A DNA stretch of 64,000 nucleotides from positions 62,001 to 126,000 of the forward strand of contig PHCQ01000004.1 of NCBI GenBank assembly GCA_002840835.1, written 5' to 3'. Positions within the stretch are counted from its first letter, which is position 1; each line of letters starts with the position of its first letter. A program made the translations under genes and the position numbers. Positions 26,805 to 36,360 of this stretch are shown one piece after another. The notes below the pieces were generated by a model that did not search any database, was not told the DNA's origin, and saw only the letters and a program-made list of their open reading frames with translations. The DNA comes from Betaproteobacteria bacterium HGW-Betaproteobacteria-16. Lineage in GTDB: Bacteria; Pseudomonadota; Gammaproteobacteria; Burkholderiales; Burkholderiaceae_C.

Positions 26805-27860
26805 ATGCTGATGAAAACGTTCGGCTTTTCCTTTGTTTTCAGCGCCGTCTGCCTGGCCGTGGCGGGCTGGTGGGGGCTGCAATCACCCATGGGGCTCTGG
26901 ACGGCGCTTTGGCTGGTGTTCGTGCTGGCCATTCTTGAAATCAGCCTGTCGTTCGACAACGCGGTGGTGAATGCAGGTGTGCTCAAGGGCATGAGCCAGT
27001 TCTGGCGCCAGTTGTTCCTCACGGTGGGCATCCTGGTGGCGGTCTTCGGCATGAGGCTGGTGTTTCCCATCGTGATCGTGAGCGTCTCGGCCGGCATCGG
27101 ATCGATGGAGACCATGCAGATGGCCCTGAACCAGCCGCAGACCTACTCCGACGTGCTGACCAGCGTGTACCCGGTCATTGCAGCGTTTGGCGGCACTTTT
27201 CTGCTGCTGGTGTTCCTCAATTTCATGTTCGATGTGAACAAGGAAACTCATTGGCTCGGACCACTGGAGGAACGCCTCACCCGCATTGCCAAGTTCGACG
27301 AGATCAGCGTCTTCATTGCGCTTTCGGTGGTCTTTTCCGGTCTGTGGTGGTTGCCGGAAGCCGATCAGATGCGCGTGTTTGTGGCCGGCGTCTCGGGCAT
27401 TCTTCTCTACCTGGCGGTCGATGCCGTGGGTGCCTTGTTCGCTGACGAAGCTCAGGGCGATGCCGCGGTCAAGACCGTTCAGCGCACCGGGTTTGCGGGC
27501 TTTCTTTATCTCGAAGTGCTGGACGCCTCATTTTCATTCGACGGTGTGATCGGCGCGTTCGCGATCACGCGGGATGTGGTCATCATCATGCTGGGGCTGG
27601 CGATCGGCGCCATCTTCGTGCGATCCATGACGATCTACCTCGTCAACAGAGGCACGCTGGGCGCCTACATCTATCTTGAACATGGTGCTCACTATGCAAT
27701 CGGTGCACTGGCGGTGATCATGCTGGTCGGCACGGTCTATCATGTACCCGAGGTCATCACCGGCCTGATCGGGGTGGCTTTCATCGCGGCCTCGGTGCTT
27801 TCTTCCGTTCTGCACCGGCGCAAGCTGCCCCTGACGGAACCACCACACTCGCCCAACTGA
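26805..27860 (+). CDS. DUF475 (TerC-related) integral membrane protein
   Basis: Membrane protein of 351 aa with about nine hydrophobic helices. The motif LEISLSFDNAVVNAGVLKGMS and the later LEVLDASFSFDGVIGAFAIT are the paired Glu/Asp-containing helices of the TerC/DUF475 group, which moves or senses metal ions (manganese for some TerC members). The substrate of DUF475 proteins is unknown. A TAGAAT hexamer at 26766-26771, about 35 bases upstream, could be a -10 element. The gene is followed by a tandem repeat element and the small membrane protein gene. Confidence 0.87.
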   Translation: MLMKTFGFSFVFSAVCLAVAGWWGLQSPMGLWTALWLVFVLAILEISLSFDNAVVNAGVLKGMSQFWRQLFLTVGILVAVFGMRLVFPIVIVSVSAGIGSMETMQMALNQPQTYSDVLTSVYPVIAAFGGTFLLLVFLNFMFDVNKETHWLGPLEERLTRIAKFDEISVFIALSVVFSGLWWLPEADQMRVFVAGVSGILLYLAVDAVGALFADEAQGDAAVKTVQRTGFAGFLYLEVLDASFSFDGVIGAFAITRDVVIIMLGLAIGAIFVRSMTIYLVNRGTLGAYIYLEHGAHYAIGALAVIMLVGTVYHVPEVITGLIGVAFIAASVLSSVLHRRKLPLTEPPHSPN

Positions 27861-28023
27861 CATGAAACAGCCCCCACGCTCACTTCGTTCACTGCCCCCC
27901 GAGGGGGCGCGTCAGTGCCTTCGGGCGGCCGGGCGGCATGACTTGAATCAGCCCCCACGTTCACTTCGCTCACTGCCCCCCGAGGGGGCGCGTCAGTGCC
28001 TTCGGGCGGCCGGGCGGCACTGA
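27861..28023 (+). repeat. Two direct copies of an approximately 80-bp GC-rich element
   Basis: The segment CAGCCCCCACG(C/T)TCACTTCG(T/C)TCACTGCCCCCCGAGGGGGCGCGTCAGTGCC (split here by variable bases) occurs twice, starting near 27869 and 27949. Each copy holds a CCCCCCGAGGGGG hairpin and ends GGGCGGCCGGGCGGCA. It fills the gap between two plus-strand genes and reaches to within a few bases of the next ATG. Confidence 0.82.
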
Positions 28024-28024
28024 C

Positions 28025-28375
28025 ATGAAACTGATCGTCAAATGGCTGCTCGCGGCCTGTGCCCTCCTGCTGGTGGCCTACATCTACCCTGGCGTTCAAC
28101 TGCAGGGCTACGGTTCCGCACTGATCGCTGCGGCCGTGATCGGCCTGTTCAACGTGTTGCTGCGCCCGGTGCTCGTCATCCTCACGCTGCCGGTGACCGT
28201 GATCACACTGGGACTGTTCCTGTTTGTGATCAACGCCCTGCTGTTCTGGGCGGCGTCTGGCATGCTGGCCGGTTTCGGCGTCAACGGTTTCTGGGCCGCG
28301 ATGCTGGGCTCGGTGATCTATTCGCTGCTGATGCTGGTGGTGGACGCGGCGGTCCGCGCCATCTTTCCTGGCTGA
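28025..28375 (+). CDS. Four-helix membrane protein (phage-holin-4 superfamily / YvlD-like)
   Basis: Protein of 116 aa with four hydrophobic segments (about 4-22, 30-50, 55-78, 88-113). The motif AAVIGLFNVLLRPVLVILTLPVTVITLGLF is the hallmark of the YvlD/phage_holin_4 superfamily, which despite its name is mostly chromosomal and not lytic. Function is unknown. It ends base-to-base with the convergent M48 protease gene (stops at 28375 and 28376), so the two share a transcript end region with no space for a separate terminator. Confidence 0.87.
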   Translation: MKLIVKWLLAACALLLVAYIYPGVQLQGYGSALIAAAVIGLFNVLLRPVLVILTLPVTVITLGLFLFVINALLFWAASGMLAGFGVNGFWAAMLGSVIYSLLMLVVDAAVRAIFPG

Positions 28376-30019
28376 TCAACTGCCGGGCTCTTCTTTTTCG
28401 AACTCGCGCAACAGCCGCTCCACGTCGCGGCGGCGGCTGTCCACAATGGCCATGGTCATCGGGTCGGCGTTTCGCACCGCCACCGGCTGGGCCTGCGCAC
28501 CCCGGTAGCGCTCCAGCGCGCCGGCATAGTCCAGATGCGCCACGCGCGACTCGGCTTCTGCCCTAATGGCCCGCAAGGTCTGCCCCTGGGCATGGTAGAC
28601 CCGGGCCAACGTCTCCCAGGCCAGCGCGTCCCGCGGATGGACCACCACCCAGCTTTGCAGCCGGGACTCCGCCAGCTGCGGTTCGCGCGTGGCGATGGCT
28701 GCCTGGGCACCCAGCAGCAACAAGGCGCGACTGCCACTGGCCAGCGCCTGGTCACGCATCGCCTTGTATGGTTCGGACCCTGCAGCACCTGCTGAAGCAC
28801 CACGGCTGGGCGACAACATCAGTTCCAGCAACAAGGCGTCAACGACCCACCCGACCTCTGGCGTCACTTGCTTGCGCAGGGTCTGGGCCAATTCAAGTGC
28901 GAGCGCTGGTTGGCCCAGTCGCTGCGCCGACCAGGCGGCCGCGTAACGGTCGCCGGGTGACGCCTCGGGACCGCGGCCATTCTGCAGCCAGGCGCCCATG
29001 CGGTCGGTGCCCTTTTCAGCCAGCACCTTGGCCCGGGCCGCCATCAGCGGATGCAAGGCGGGCGACATCTGTGCCGCTGAGTCCGGCGTCTTGGGCAATT
29101 CGAGCACCAACCCACCCGTGCTGCCGGGAGCGGCCGACTCGCGCAGGGGACCCTGCTGGGCAGCGCCTGGGGATACAGGGGTGGTCGCCATCGGCAAACG
29201 GGCGCGCATGTCTGCGATGCGTTCGCTGTTGAGCGGGTGACTGCGCAGGTACGGAAAGCCACCGTCGTCGTTCAACCGGGAAGCCTGCTGCAGTTTGTCG
29301 AACATGGTCACAAATGCCAGTCCGTCAAACCCCGCACCCGTCATGACGCCGAAGCCGACCCGGTCGGCCTCACGCTCCATGTCGCGTGAAAAGTTCAGCT
29401 GCGTCTGCGCCGCGACCGCCTGGCTGCCGACGATGGCCGCGTTTGCCACATCGGCGTTGGCTCGTGCGGCCAGTGCACCCAGGATCAAGGCCCCCAGCAT
29501 CCAGGGCGCCATCTTGTCCTGGCGGGTGAGCATGCGCGCGATGTGGCGCTGCGACACGTGGCTGAGTTCGTGCGCCATCACCGAGGCCAGTTCGCCGGTG
29601 GTGTCGGTCACCGCGATCAGCCCCAGGTTCACGCCCAGGTAGCCACCAGGCAGAGCAAAAGCGTTGACCCGACGGTCCCGGGAAATCATCAGCTCCCAGG
29701 CCAGGCGCTCGGCCAACTCGGGCGGTACCTCGCCGCGGGTGCGTGCGGCACCCAGCAGCGGCTGCCAGATCAGTTGCAGGTAGTCGCTCAGCACCGGGTC
29801 GTCCAGGTAATCCGGATCGCGGTAGATGTCGCGCGCAATGCGGTCGCCCAGGCGCCGCTCGGCGGCGATCGACATGCCCTGCACGTCACCCAGACTGGGC
29901 AGGCCCACGGGCTGTGCACCGGCCCAGCTGCCGGGCAGAATGGCCAGCGACACCGCCAGCAAAGCAGATAGCCAGCGCGCTGGTGCTGGCGTGGAGGGCA
30001 GGCAGGTAGGAACGCTCAT
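28376..30019 (-). CDS. M48 family periplasmic metalloprotease, BepA-like
   Basis: Protein of about 547 aa with a signal peptide (hydrophobic stretch near 16-30, cleavage after AGAQ), an M48 zinc protease domain with HExxH in MAHELSHVSQRH, and a helical TPR-like C-terminal part (about 330-530). This is the layout of BepA/YfgC, which assists or degrades outer-membrane proteins such as LptD. The ATG at 30019 (MSVPTCLP) gives a normal signal peptide; a longer frame begins at 30064 but would overlap the moaC leader. It diverges from moaC with 43 bp between starts. Confidence 0.88.
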   Translation of the reverse strand: MSVPTCLPSTPAPARWLSALLAVSLAILPGSWAGAQPVGLPSLGDVQGMSIAAERRLGDRIARDIYRDPDYLDDPVLSDYLQLIWQPLLGAARTRGEVPPELAERLAWELMISRDRRVNAFALPGGYLGVNLGLIAVTDTTGELASVMAHELSHVSQRHIARMLTRQDKMAPWMLGALILGALAARANADVANAAIVGSQAVAAQTQLNFSRDMEREADRVGFGVMTGAGFDGLAFVTMFDKLQQASRLNDDGGFPYLRSHPLNSERIADMRARLPMATTPVSPGAAQQGPLRESAAPGSTGGLVLELPKTPDSAAQMSPALHPLMAARAKVLAEKGTDRMGAWLQNGRGPEASPGDRYAAAWSAQRLGQPALALELAQTLRKQVTPEVGWVVDALLLELMLSPSRGASAGAAGSEPYKAMRDQALASGSRALLLLGAQAAIATREPQLAESRLQSWVVVHPRDALAWETLARVYHAQGQTLRAIRAEAESRVAHLDYAGALERYRGAQAQPVAVRNADPMTMAIVDSRRRDVERLLREFEKEEPGS

Positions 30020-30062
30020 CCCCGTATGATGCCGCCAACCCAGCGAGGTTTCCGTAAAGCAC

Positions 30063-30614
30063 ATGCAAAGTCAGGCCATGACACGATCAAATACGCCCTC
30101 CCACACGGTATCGGCTGATACAGACAGTACTGCCAGCGCCAGCCCACTGACCCACTTTGACGCGCAAGGCCAGGCGCACATGGTCGATGTGGCGGCCAAG
30201 GCACACACCCATCGGGTGGCGGTGGCCGAAGGTTTCATCACCATGGAACCGGCCACCCTGGCCCTGATCCAGAGCGGAAGCGCCAAAAAGGGCGATGTGC
30301 TCGGCATTGCCCGCATCGCCGGCATCCAGGGCGCCAAGCGGACCAGTGAGCTCATCCCGCTCTGCCACCCGATCGCCCTCACCCGCGTGGCGGTCGAATT
30401 CGAGGTGCTGCCTGATTCGCCATCGGTGAGATGCATCGCCACGGCGGAGTGCACCGGCCAGACCGGCGTGGAGATGGAGGCCCTGACCGCCGCCAGTGTG
30501 GCGCTGCTGACGATTTACGACATGTGCAAGGCGGTGGACCGGGGCATGACGGTCAACGGCGTGCGGCTGTTGGAAAAGCGGGGAGGGAAAAGCGGGCATT
30601 TTGTGGCTGGGTAA
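30063..30614 (+). CDS. moaC: Cyclic pyranopterin monophosphate synthase
   Basis: MoaC of 183 aa. It makes cyclic pyranopterin monophosphate in molybdenum-cofactor synthesis. The core starts at [18 protein letters not shown], has [17 protein letters not shown] and [25 protein letters not shown], and ends [12 protein letters not shown], all standard. The first 30 residues are Ser/Thr-rich and not part of the fold; a second ATG at 30078 is possible. It is the last core gene before the polysaccharide locus. No other moa gene is in the window. The gap 30615-30725 holds nothing recognisable. Confidence 0.94.
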   Translation: MQSQAMTRSNTPSHTVSADTDSTASASPLTHFDAQGQAHMVDVAAKAHTHRVAVAEGFITMEPATLALIQSGSAKKGDVLGIARIAGIQGAKRTSELIPLCHPIALTRVAVEFEVLPDSPSVRCIATAECTGQTGVEMEALTAASVALLTIYDMCKAVDRGMTVNGVRLLEKRGGKSGHFVAG

Positions 30615-30725
30615 TCAGCATTGACGCACTGGCAAACGCTCCCGACCAGCCCGCGACACGCAAACCTGCACTTTGCGCAGATCCCTGTGGGACCGACATT
30701 GCCGCCGCTCTAAGGTCGCATTCCT

Positions 30726-32261
30726 TCAAGGATGTGGCGTTGAAAGCGACGCAGGTGGCGCCTCATTTCCACCTGAGCGATAGCGCAAGATGGGGAGGCC
30801 AACGCGCACCAACACAGGAGAAAAAAGCAGCGTGACCAGTGAACCCAGGATCAGCAAACGAATCGAGGGGTGCTGTTCCGCGACAAAGGGCACGTGTTCC
30901 ATCACCAGCAGGCCCAAGCCCGAGGCCAGCAAAAGCAAAAACAGCATCGCCGATTCGATGCGCAAGTTGCGAAGACCTAACTGGCGGCCAAGGTACTGGT
31001 TGACCATGGCTCTCACCATTTCGCACGCAGCAACCACAACCGCTGCACCTGTCAGGCCCCAATCCCAGACCATCAGAGGTACCAGCAGTAACGCAAAGCA
31101 CAGCAGTTTCACCGCGCCACCAACCGCCACCCACCTGGAGTGCCCCGTTGCGAGAAAGGCCGCGCCATACATGTTCTCCAGACAACCAAACCACACCCCG
31201 ACCGCGAGAATGGGCAGAAAAACGCCGGCTTGCGCATAGCGATGGTCGTACGCGAGTTCGAAGAAGCTGGTGGCCCCTACGACAAGGAGCGTCGCCATGT
31301 AAGTGGACACCACCAGCACCGGCGCCCGCGTTCTTCGGAAGGCTTCCTCCAGGCCCACGCCTTCGTCCAGCATCCGCGCGTACCAGGGAAAAATCACCTT
31401 TGTCTGCAGGGTGCCTATCAGTGACGACACCATCAACGCAAGGCTCGCCGCAATCGAATAGACACCGACCTCTGCCAATGGGAACAAGCCTGCAAACACC
31501 AGGCGGTCGATCTGCAGCGCCAGGAAGGACAGCAGGGTGCTCAGAAAGATCCATTTGCCAAACGAGAAGATTTCCCGCACGGAAGCGGGGTCCAGCATGA
31601 GACGATGCGCCCGGTTGGGTAGCATCCAGTAAGAGAGAAACGTACGCAGGCTGGCTGCCAACACGGCAGCGATGGCCAACGCGTACACCGATCGGGTAAG
31701 CCAGGCCAGGCCCACCATCACGATGGCATTGCACATCTGCACCAACAGCTCCAGCCGGGTCACAGTTCCCAACTGCATCTGCCGTGCGGCACTCAGCATG
31801 CGGGAGGACTGCACGCCATCAATCAGCGCAGTGAAGGCCACCAGCGGAATGAGCCAGCGCAATTCCAGCGCCATGGGATCGTTGGCCCCATACAGCGTCG
31901 CCAAAGGCCAAGCGAGCAAAGCCGCTGTCAGGCACAGCACCGCGCCGCGAATCACCTGCAAGGTCCACGCAGTATTCAGAAAGTCGGGTTCGTCACCTCG
32001 GCGGTTCTGCACCACGCTAGGCTGCAAGCCAAGATCAGAGAACATGGACAGGCCCTGCATCACCGCAGCAACGATGGCCATCAACGCAAACGCTTCTTCG
32101 AAGAGCAGGGCGGCCAAGGCGATGTTCGCCGCCAGGCGCAATGCCTGACCAATCCCGAATCCGGCAACGACCCAGCCCGTACCTGCGCGAGCCCGAGCCG
32201 AAAAAGCGGCACGATCAGGCCCGGTTGACTCAGGCAGTGGAATTGACGCTTGGGGATCCAT
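30726..32261 (-). CDS. Wzx-type polysaccharide flippase (MATE/MOP superfamily)
   Basis: Polytopic inner-membrane protein of 511 aa with about 12-14 hydrophobic helices, matching the oligosaccharide flippase/polysaccharide biosynthesis family. The start region ARARAGTGWVVAGFGIGQALRLAANIALAALLF and the motif FSDLGLQPSVVQNRRGDEPDFLNTAWTLQVIRG are typical. It should flip undecaprenyl-linked repeat units to the periplasm. Its ATG overlaps the stop of the upstream polymerase gene by one base (TGATG). It is the last gene of the minus-strand operon that starts at 38018. Confidence 0.87.
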   Translation of the reverse strand: MDPQASIPLPESTGPDRAAFSARARAGTGWVVAGFGIGQALRLAANIALAALLFEEAFALMAIVAAVMQGLSMFSDLGLQPSVVQNRRGDEPDFLNTAWTLQVIRGAVLCLTAALLAWPLATLYGANDPMALELRWLIPLVAFTALIDGVQSSRMLSAARQMQLGTVTRLELLVQMCNAIVMVGLAWLTRSVYALAIAAVLAASLRTFLSYWMLPNRAHRLMLDPASVREIFSFGKWIFLSTLLSFLALQIDRLVFAGLFPLAEVGVYSIAASLALMVSSLIGTLQTKVIFPWYARMLDEGVGLEEAFRRTRAPVLVVSTYMATLLVVGATSFFELAYDHRYAQAGVFLPILAVGVWFGCLENMYGAAFLATGHSRWVAVGGAVKLLCFALLLVPLMVWDWGLTGAAVVVAACEMVRAMVNQYLGRQLGLRNLRIESAMLFLLLLASGLGLLVMEHVPFVAEQHPSIRLLILGSLVTLLFSPVLVRVGLPILRYRSGGNEAPPASLSTPHP

Positions 32262-33769
32262 CAGGATTCGGACGGTTCAGGACCGCTCACTGGTTGCTTC
32301 ATCAAACTGGCATAGGCGACACAGACGCCGAGCACCGTCCAATAAATTACCGACACGGCAAAGATACTGCTGACCGTGTAGATCACCAACATGACGGCAG
32401 CCAGGGTGGCCGACAACGCTCGGCCCAGCACCACGGCCTCAGCCCCATGGGCTAGGGCTTTGCGGGTCGCGGCCCTGACTTGTTTGAGCGCGAGCACAAA
32501 AGCGCCCACGAACAAACTCAACCCGATCAGTCCCGCATTGAGCACCACACCGACATAGGTGTTCACGATATCGATGATCCCATCGCCTTGCACCATCACC
32601 TGCAGCTCCGGCGCACGAAGATAGTCCACCGACCCGAGCCAAAGGTTGCGTTCGATGACCGGCAAGGCGCTGGTCAGTAGGTTGGCGCGGTATTCGACAT
32701 TGAACTCGTCGACAGTCCCGACAAAGGGCAGCATGTCGAGCACAACCTGTCCCATGGGAATTACGTTGAGCATCACCCAGGAGGCCACCGCCACCAGCAC
32801 AGTGGTGGTCAGTTTCTTGAGGGCATTCGGTCCCTGGATCAGATACACGATCAGCAAGAAGCCAGCCCCCACCCAAGGCCCTCGAGACAGGGAGCTGGCC
32901 ACACCCATCAATAGCAGCCCCGCACCCAGCCACTTCAGCTTGGCAGGTTCCACGTATTCCTTCAGAAAGAAGAAAAAACCCAGGGCCACCATCAACACAT
33001 AGCCCAACACGATCGAGTTGCCCACAGTGGCATTGGGACGAAGAAAGGCGCCGCGGTAAAGGTAGCCGCCAAATTCCATGGCATTGAGCCCCAACACGTT
33101 CAGCACCGAAAAGTACAACTGCCAGCTCAAAACCACCTCGCTCACTGCAATGGCCGCCAGCACCATTGCGCTCATGACAAATCCCGTCAGCGCATACTTG
33201 AAGCCATTCAGGCTGCGAAGACTCCTGCTGGCCACGTAGTAGGGCAGAAACACATCAATACCTATGGTGACGATGTCGCGCAACCCACTTGTCAGGTTGG
33301 CCTCGCGAAAACGAAGCAGCGAAATCAGCAACAGATAGGCCAGCACCATCCAATCCACAGATGACTTCCCCCATTTCAGCGTCGAAGAGCGTTGAAACAG
33401 GGCAATGGCCGCAGGCAGCAGAAGCACAAGGGCCAACAGGCGGTACTGGTTGAGATTGAGGATGTAGTTCACCAAGCCCATGCCTGGCACCTCGGTGCCT
33501 GCTGGCGGCGCCACGAACAGCAACAGGAAGTACACGCCCATGACTTGAGCCTCCCTGCGCGCCATCACCAGGGCGTACGCCGCGACCATGAGCACATACA
33601 GCCAAAAGCTGTGCGCCAGGAACAAGGCCAGGGTCATGAACACCCACAGCATCCGCCAGCGCGAAAACGTCTTGGCATCCACGACCTGCACCAGCGCCGG
33701 CCGGGCGAAGTGAAGCACCGCGACGCTCAATGCGAGTACCACCATCAGAGCGCGCAAGTGTTCCGGCAT
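32261..33769 (-). CDS. O-antigen ligase / Wzy-type polymerase family protein
   Basis: Polytopic membrane protein of 502 aa with about 12 hydrophobic segments and the larger periplasmic loop expected of O-antigen polymerases/ligases (about 350-410, around FVGTVDEFNVEYRANLLT). The segment GVASSLSRGPWVGAGFLLIVYL matches the conserved SRG/W motif of the Wzy_C family. In this operon it is the best candidate for polymerising the repeat units that the flippase delivers. Specificity cannot be read. Gap to the upstream kinase gene is 123 bp, longer than the other gaps of the operon, and holds no gene. Confidence 0.83.
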   Translation of the reverse strand: MPEHLRALMVVLALSVAVLHFARPALVQVVDAKTFSRWRMLWVFMTLALFLAHSFWLYVLMVAAYALVMARREAQVMGVYFLLLFVAPPAGTEVPGMGLVNYILNLNQYRLLALVLLLPAAIALFQRSSTLKWGKSSVDWMVLAYLLLISLLRFREANLTSGLRDIVTIGIDVFLPYYVASRSLRSLNGFKYALTGFVMSAMVLAAIAVSEVVLSWQLYFSVLNVLGLNAMEFGGYLYRGAFLRPNATVGNSIVLGYVLMVALGFFFFLKEYVEPAKLKWLGAGLLLMGVASSLSRGPWVGAGFLLIVYLIQGPNALKKLTTTVLVAVASWVMLNVIPMGQVVLDMLPFVGTVDEFNVEYRANLLTSALPVIERNLWLGSVDYLRAPELQVMVQGDGIIDIVNTYVGVVLNAGLIGLSLFVGAFVLALKQVRAATRKALAHGAEAVVLGRALSATLAAVMLVIYTVSSIFAVSVIYWTVLGVCVAYASLMKQPVSGPEPSES

Positions 33770-33892
33770 CGTCAGTTAATCCCCGCAACGGGGTCTCTCT
33801 TGACCATGCAGTTGGCACCCAGGCAAACTCCTGCAACCGGAGTCAGACGTGGCAATTGCAGATACTGGGAGCGGCCAGAAGGCGCGAGCATC

Positions 33893-34738
33893 TCAGTAAT
33901 AGTTGGCTTGGGTTGACGACGACTCTTCCTTGTTGAGGACGACCCCCAGGAGGTTGGTTTTGGAGAGCCGCATCATGCACTCCTCGATCTCTTTCTCGGA
34001 TGAGGCCCCATTCGCAATCACCAGCAGCACGCAATCCATGTGCGGCACCACAGCCATGACATCGTCAGCCACCAGCATCGGCGGAAGATCAAAAATCACC
34101 GTCCGGTCCTGGTATCGATCCCGCAAATCGGCGATCAGATGACTCACTTTGGAAGAAGAAAGCACCTCGGCTGCCTTGGCAATCGGCCGGTGGGTGGGCA
34201 ATACCACCAGGCGCTCCATGCCCGGATTGACCAAGGCAGCTGCCACATCGGCTTTGTCTTCGAGGACCTCATTGAGCGACAGATTCTGGTGAAGTCCGAG
34301 TGAAGCAGCCACCCGTGGCCGTCGAAAATCGAAATCCACCAGTAACGCTGTCCGATCAGGTTGCTGCGCAATGCTGATCGCAAGGTTGATGGCCGTCATG
34401 GTTTTGCCCGACTCCACCGTGGGCGAGGTGATAGCCAACGTCCGCCACCCCTTTTCTTCCATCTGCTGCAACACCTGTGTCCGCAGCACATCGAAGGCCC
34501 AACTGGCCTGGTGCGACTTCTGATGGGCAACGATGCGATGCTGCTCGAGATGCTTCTCGTCGAGTCTGACGACCGGCGTTTTCTGGTACTGGATGGAGGC
34601 GGGAGAGAGATGCGGCACCTCTGGCGCCGCTGCGGTCTCTGAAACCTGGTTAGATTCTCCAACCGGCTCAATTGCCACCGCAAGAGCACTTTGGCCCCCT
34701 GTTTTCGCTTTCTCGATCGCGAGCTTGATGCGTTCCAT
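33893..34738 (-). CDS. BY-kinase-type tyrosine autokinase (CpsD/EpsG-like) for exopolysaccharide
   Basis: Cytoplasmic kinase of about 281 aa. It begins MERIKLAIEKAK, the usual start of the exosortase-associated tyrosine autokinases. It has Walker A SPTVESGKTM, Walker A' ALLVDFDFRRPR and a Walker-B-like VIFDLPPM. The C-terminus ends SSSTQANYY, a short tyrosine cluster as the phosphorylation target. Such kinases pair with the chain-length protein and cycle between phosphorylated and free forms to drive polymer assembly. ATG at 34738 is chosen; an in-frame TTG at 34756 overlaps the stop of the chain-length gene and would add six residues. Confidence 0.86.
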   Translation of the reverse strand: MERIKLAIEKAKTGGQSALAVAIEPVGESNQVSETAAAPEVPHLSPASIQYQKTPVVRLDEKHLEQHRIVAHQKSHQASWAFDVLRTQVLQQMEEKGWRTLAITSPTVESGKTMTAINLAISIAQQPDRTALLVDFDFRRPRVAASLGLHQNLSLNEVLEDKADVAAALVNPGMERLVVLPTHRPIAKAAEVLSSSKVSHLIADLRDRYQDRTVIFDLPPMLVADDVMAVVPHMDCVLLVIANGASSEKEIEECMMRLSKTNLLGVVLNKEESSSTQANYY

Positions 34739-34752
34739 GTAGCAGAAGACCT

Positions 34753-36348
34753 TCAACCCAGGCGGGCAAACATAGCGATCAACAGGGTGTTCAGGGGCAT
34801 GATGAACAGATGGATCAGTACCAGGCAGAGCAGTCCTGCGCTCGCGATCAACCAGGCAGACCTTTTGCGCAAGGCATGCGACGCCCTCAGTTCTGCCATG
34901 GTCGAAATGTAGGGAATAACCACCAAGGGCCGCTGGCCCGTGATGGCGCTCACCGCATTGACGCCACGCACGCGTGCAAACAGGTTTTCGAGCACCACCA
35001 CCACACCGGCAGCAGCGGCCAGGGAGAGGAAAAATCCCAACGCCACCATTTTCTTGCGGCTGGGCTTGATCGGGTATTCCGGCAACAGGGGCGGCTCCAG
35101 CAACGTGAACCGCTCAGCTTGCTGCCCGCCTTCCATGTTTTCGACCACCTGCGCAGACAATTGTTTGGCTCGCAGATCTTCGTACTTGGCCTGCGCCGAA
35201 TCGTAGTCACGCTGCAAGGCAGCCAGATCTCGCTCCACCTGCGGCGCCCTGAGGACCTGTGATCGAAGCCGCGCGATGTTGGCTCGAAGGCTGCGCTGTT
35301 GATCCGCCGACAACTCCGCTCGAGATCGTGTCGAAGAAATTTGCGCCTCCAGCAGAGAAACGGCCAGTTGCGCCTGCGCTGCGGCAGCGGTGCGCGATGG
35401 GCTCACGGCATTGGCTTCCGCAATCACCGCCTTTTCCAGGGTCTCGATTCTGCGTATCTGCGCACGGATATCGGGATGACTTTCGGTATAGATTCCCCTG
35501 ATGCGAGCCAACTCAGCCCGGGCCCGCTCCAGCTCCTGCTCGGTGGATGTTGGTCCGACGGAAGTACCAGCACCGGGTGCCATCACGCCTGCCCGCGCGC
35601 CCGCCAGCTCAACTTCAAGTGTGCGCAATTCATCCAAGGCCGCCCGATGATCGCGCTCGGCGCCACGCAGGTCTGCTTCGAGCGTCTGAATGCTGGCATT
35701 GCTTGTGGCATCGGGCATTACCCCGCCCTGACGCTGCTTGTACGCAGCAATCTGCCGTTCCAGTTGCTCAAGCTGCTCTTTCAGCCTCTCGGCTTCCGCA
35801 TTGAAGAACTCGGTCGTTCTTGCGGCCTGTTCGACACGGGACTGCGTATTGCTCTGCAGAAACAGCGTCACCAGCTCCTGCACCACCGCCAACGCTTTCT
35901 CTGGGTCCGAGTGCTGGAATGACAGGTTGAAGGAAACAGAGGCAGGCCTCTGCCAGTCGCCGCCCCCAAGCGTCATCACTTGCACACCGGTGCTGCCTCG
36001 CATCGCTTCGGCCACCTCGAACTCTTTTCCCGGGCTTGACATGGCCTCTTCAGGAAACAGCTCGTGCTTTCGCACAATGCGCAGCAGATTCTCACGCGTC
36101 ATGAGCCGCTGACGAAGAACCTGAACGCGGTCCTCTGCCGGATTTGCATTGCCTGCTCCGCCCGCATCGGCCTGTATCCGGGGTCCCTCGACCAGAATCG
36201 TCGCGTAGGACTCATACACCCTGGGAGCCAGCAAGGCGACCACCACGGATACAGCCAGGACAGACCCGATGACAAGGATGATCACCACCCCCCAACGGCG
36301 AACGATGGACAGGTAATCATGAAATGTCAGTTGATAGTCGGCCGCCAT
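34753..36348 (-). CDS. Polysaccharide chain-length determinant (Wzz family, exosortase-cluster type)
   Basis: Inner-membrane protein of 531 aa. One helix follows the N-terminal MAADYQLTFHDYLSIVRRWG (about 16-40) and a second lies near residues 440-465; between them is a long coiled-coil periplasmic part (about 170-400). The GNVR-like block PPLLPEYPIKPSRKK just before the second membrane helix is typical. A further hydrophobic segment is present at the extreme C-terminus (about 500-520), longer than in plain Wzz. It works with the tyrosine kinase encoded next. The stop precedes the kinase ATG by 14 bp. Confidence 0.87.
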   Translation of the reverse strand: MAADYQLTFHDYLSIVRRWGVVIILVIGSVLAVSVVVALLAPRVYESYATILVEGPRIQADAGGAGNANPAEDRVQVLRQRLMTRENLLRIVRKHELFPEEAMSSPGKEFEVAEAMRGSTGVQVMTLGGGDWQRPASVSFNLSFQHSDPEKALAVVQELVTLFLQSNTQSRVEQAARTTEFFNAEAERLKEQLEQLERQIAAYKQRQGGVMPDATSNASIQTLEADLRGAERDHRAALDELRTLEVELAGARAGVMAPGAGTSVGPTSTEQELERARAELARIRGIYTESHPDIRAQIRRIETLEKAVIAEANAVSPSRTAAAAQAQLAVSLLEAQISSTRSRAELSADQQRSLRANIARLRSQVLRAPQVERDLAALQRDYDSAQAKYEDLRAKQLSAQVVENMEGGQQAERFTLLEPPLLPEYPIKPSRKKMVALGFFLSLAAAAGVVVVLENLFARVRGVNAVSAITGQRPLVVIPYISTMAELRASHALRKRSAWLIASAGLLCLVLIHLFIMPLNTLLIAMFARLG

Positions 36349-36360
36349 GGTACGCAGGAG

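Noticed and set aside
28025..28375. Phage holin and therefore prophage
   Set aside because: The superfamily name comes from a distant relation. No phage genes are nearby, and such proteins are common chromosomal membrane proteins.
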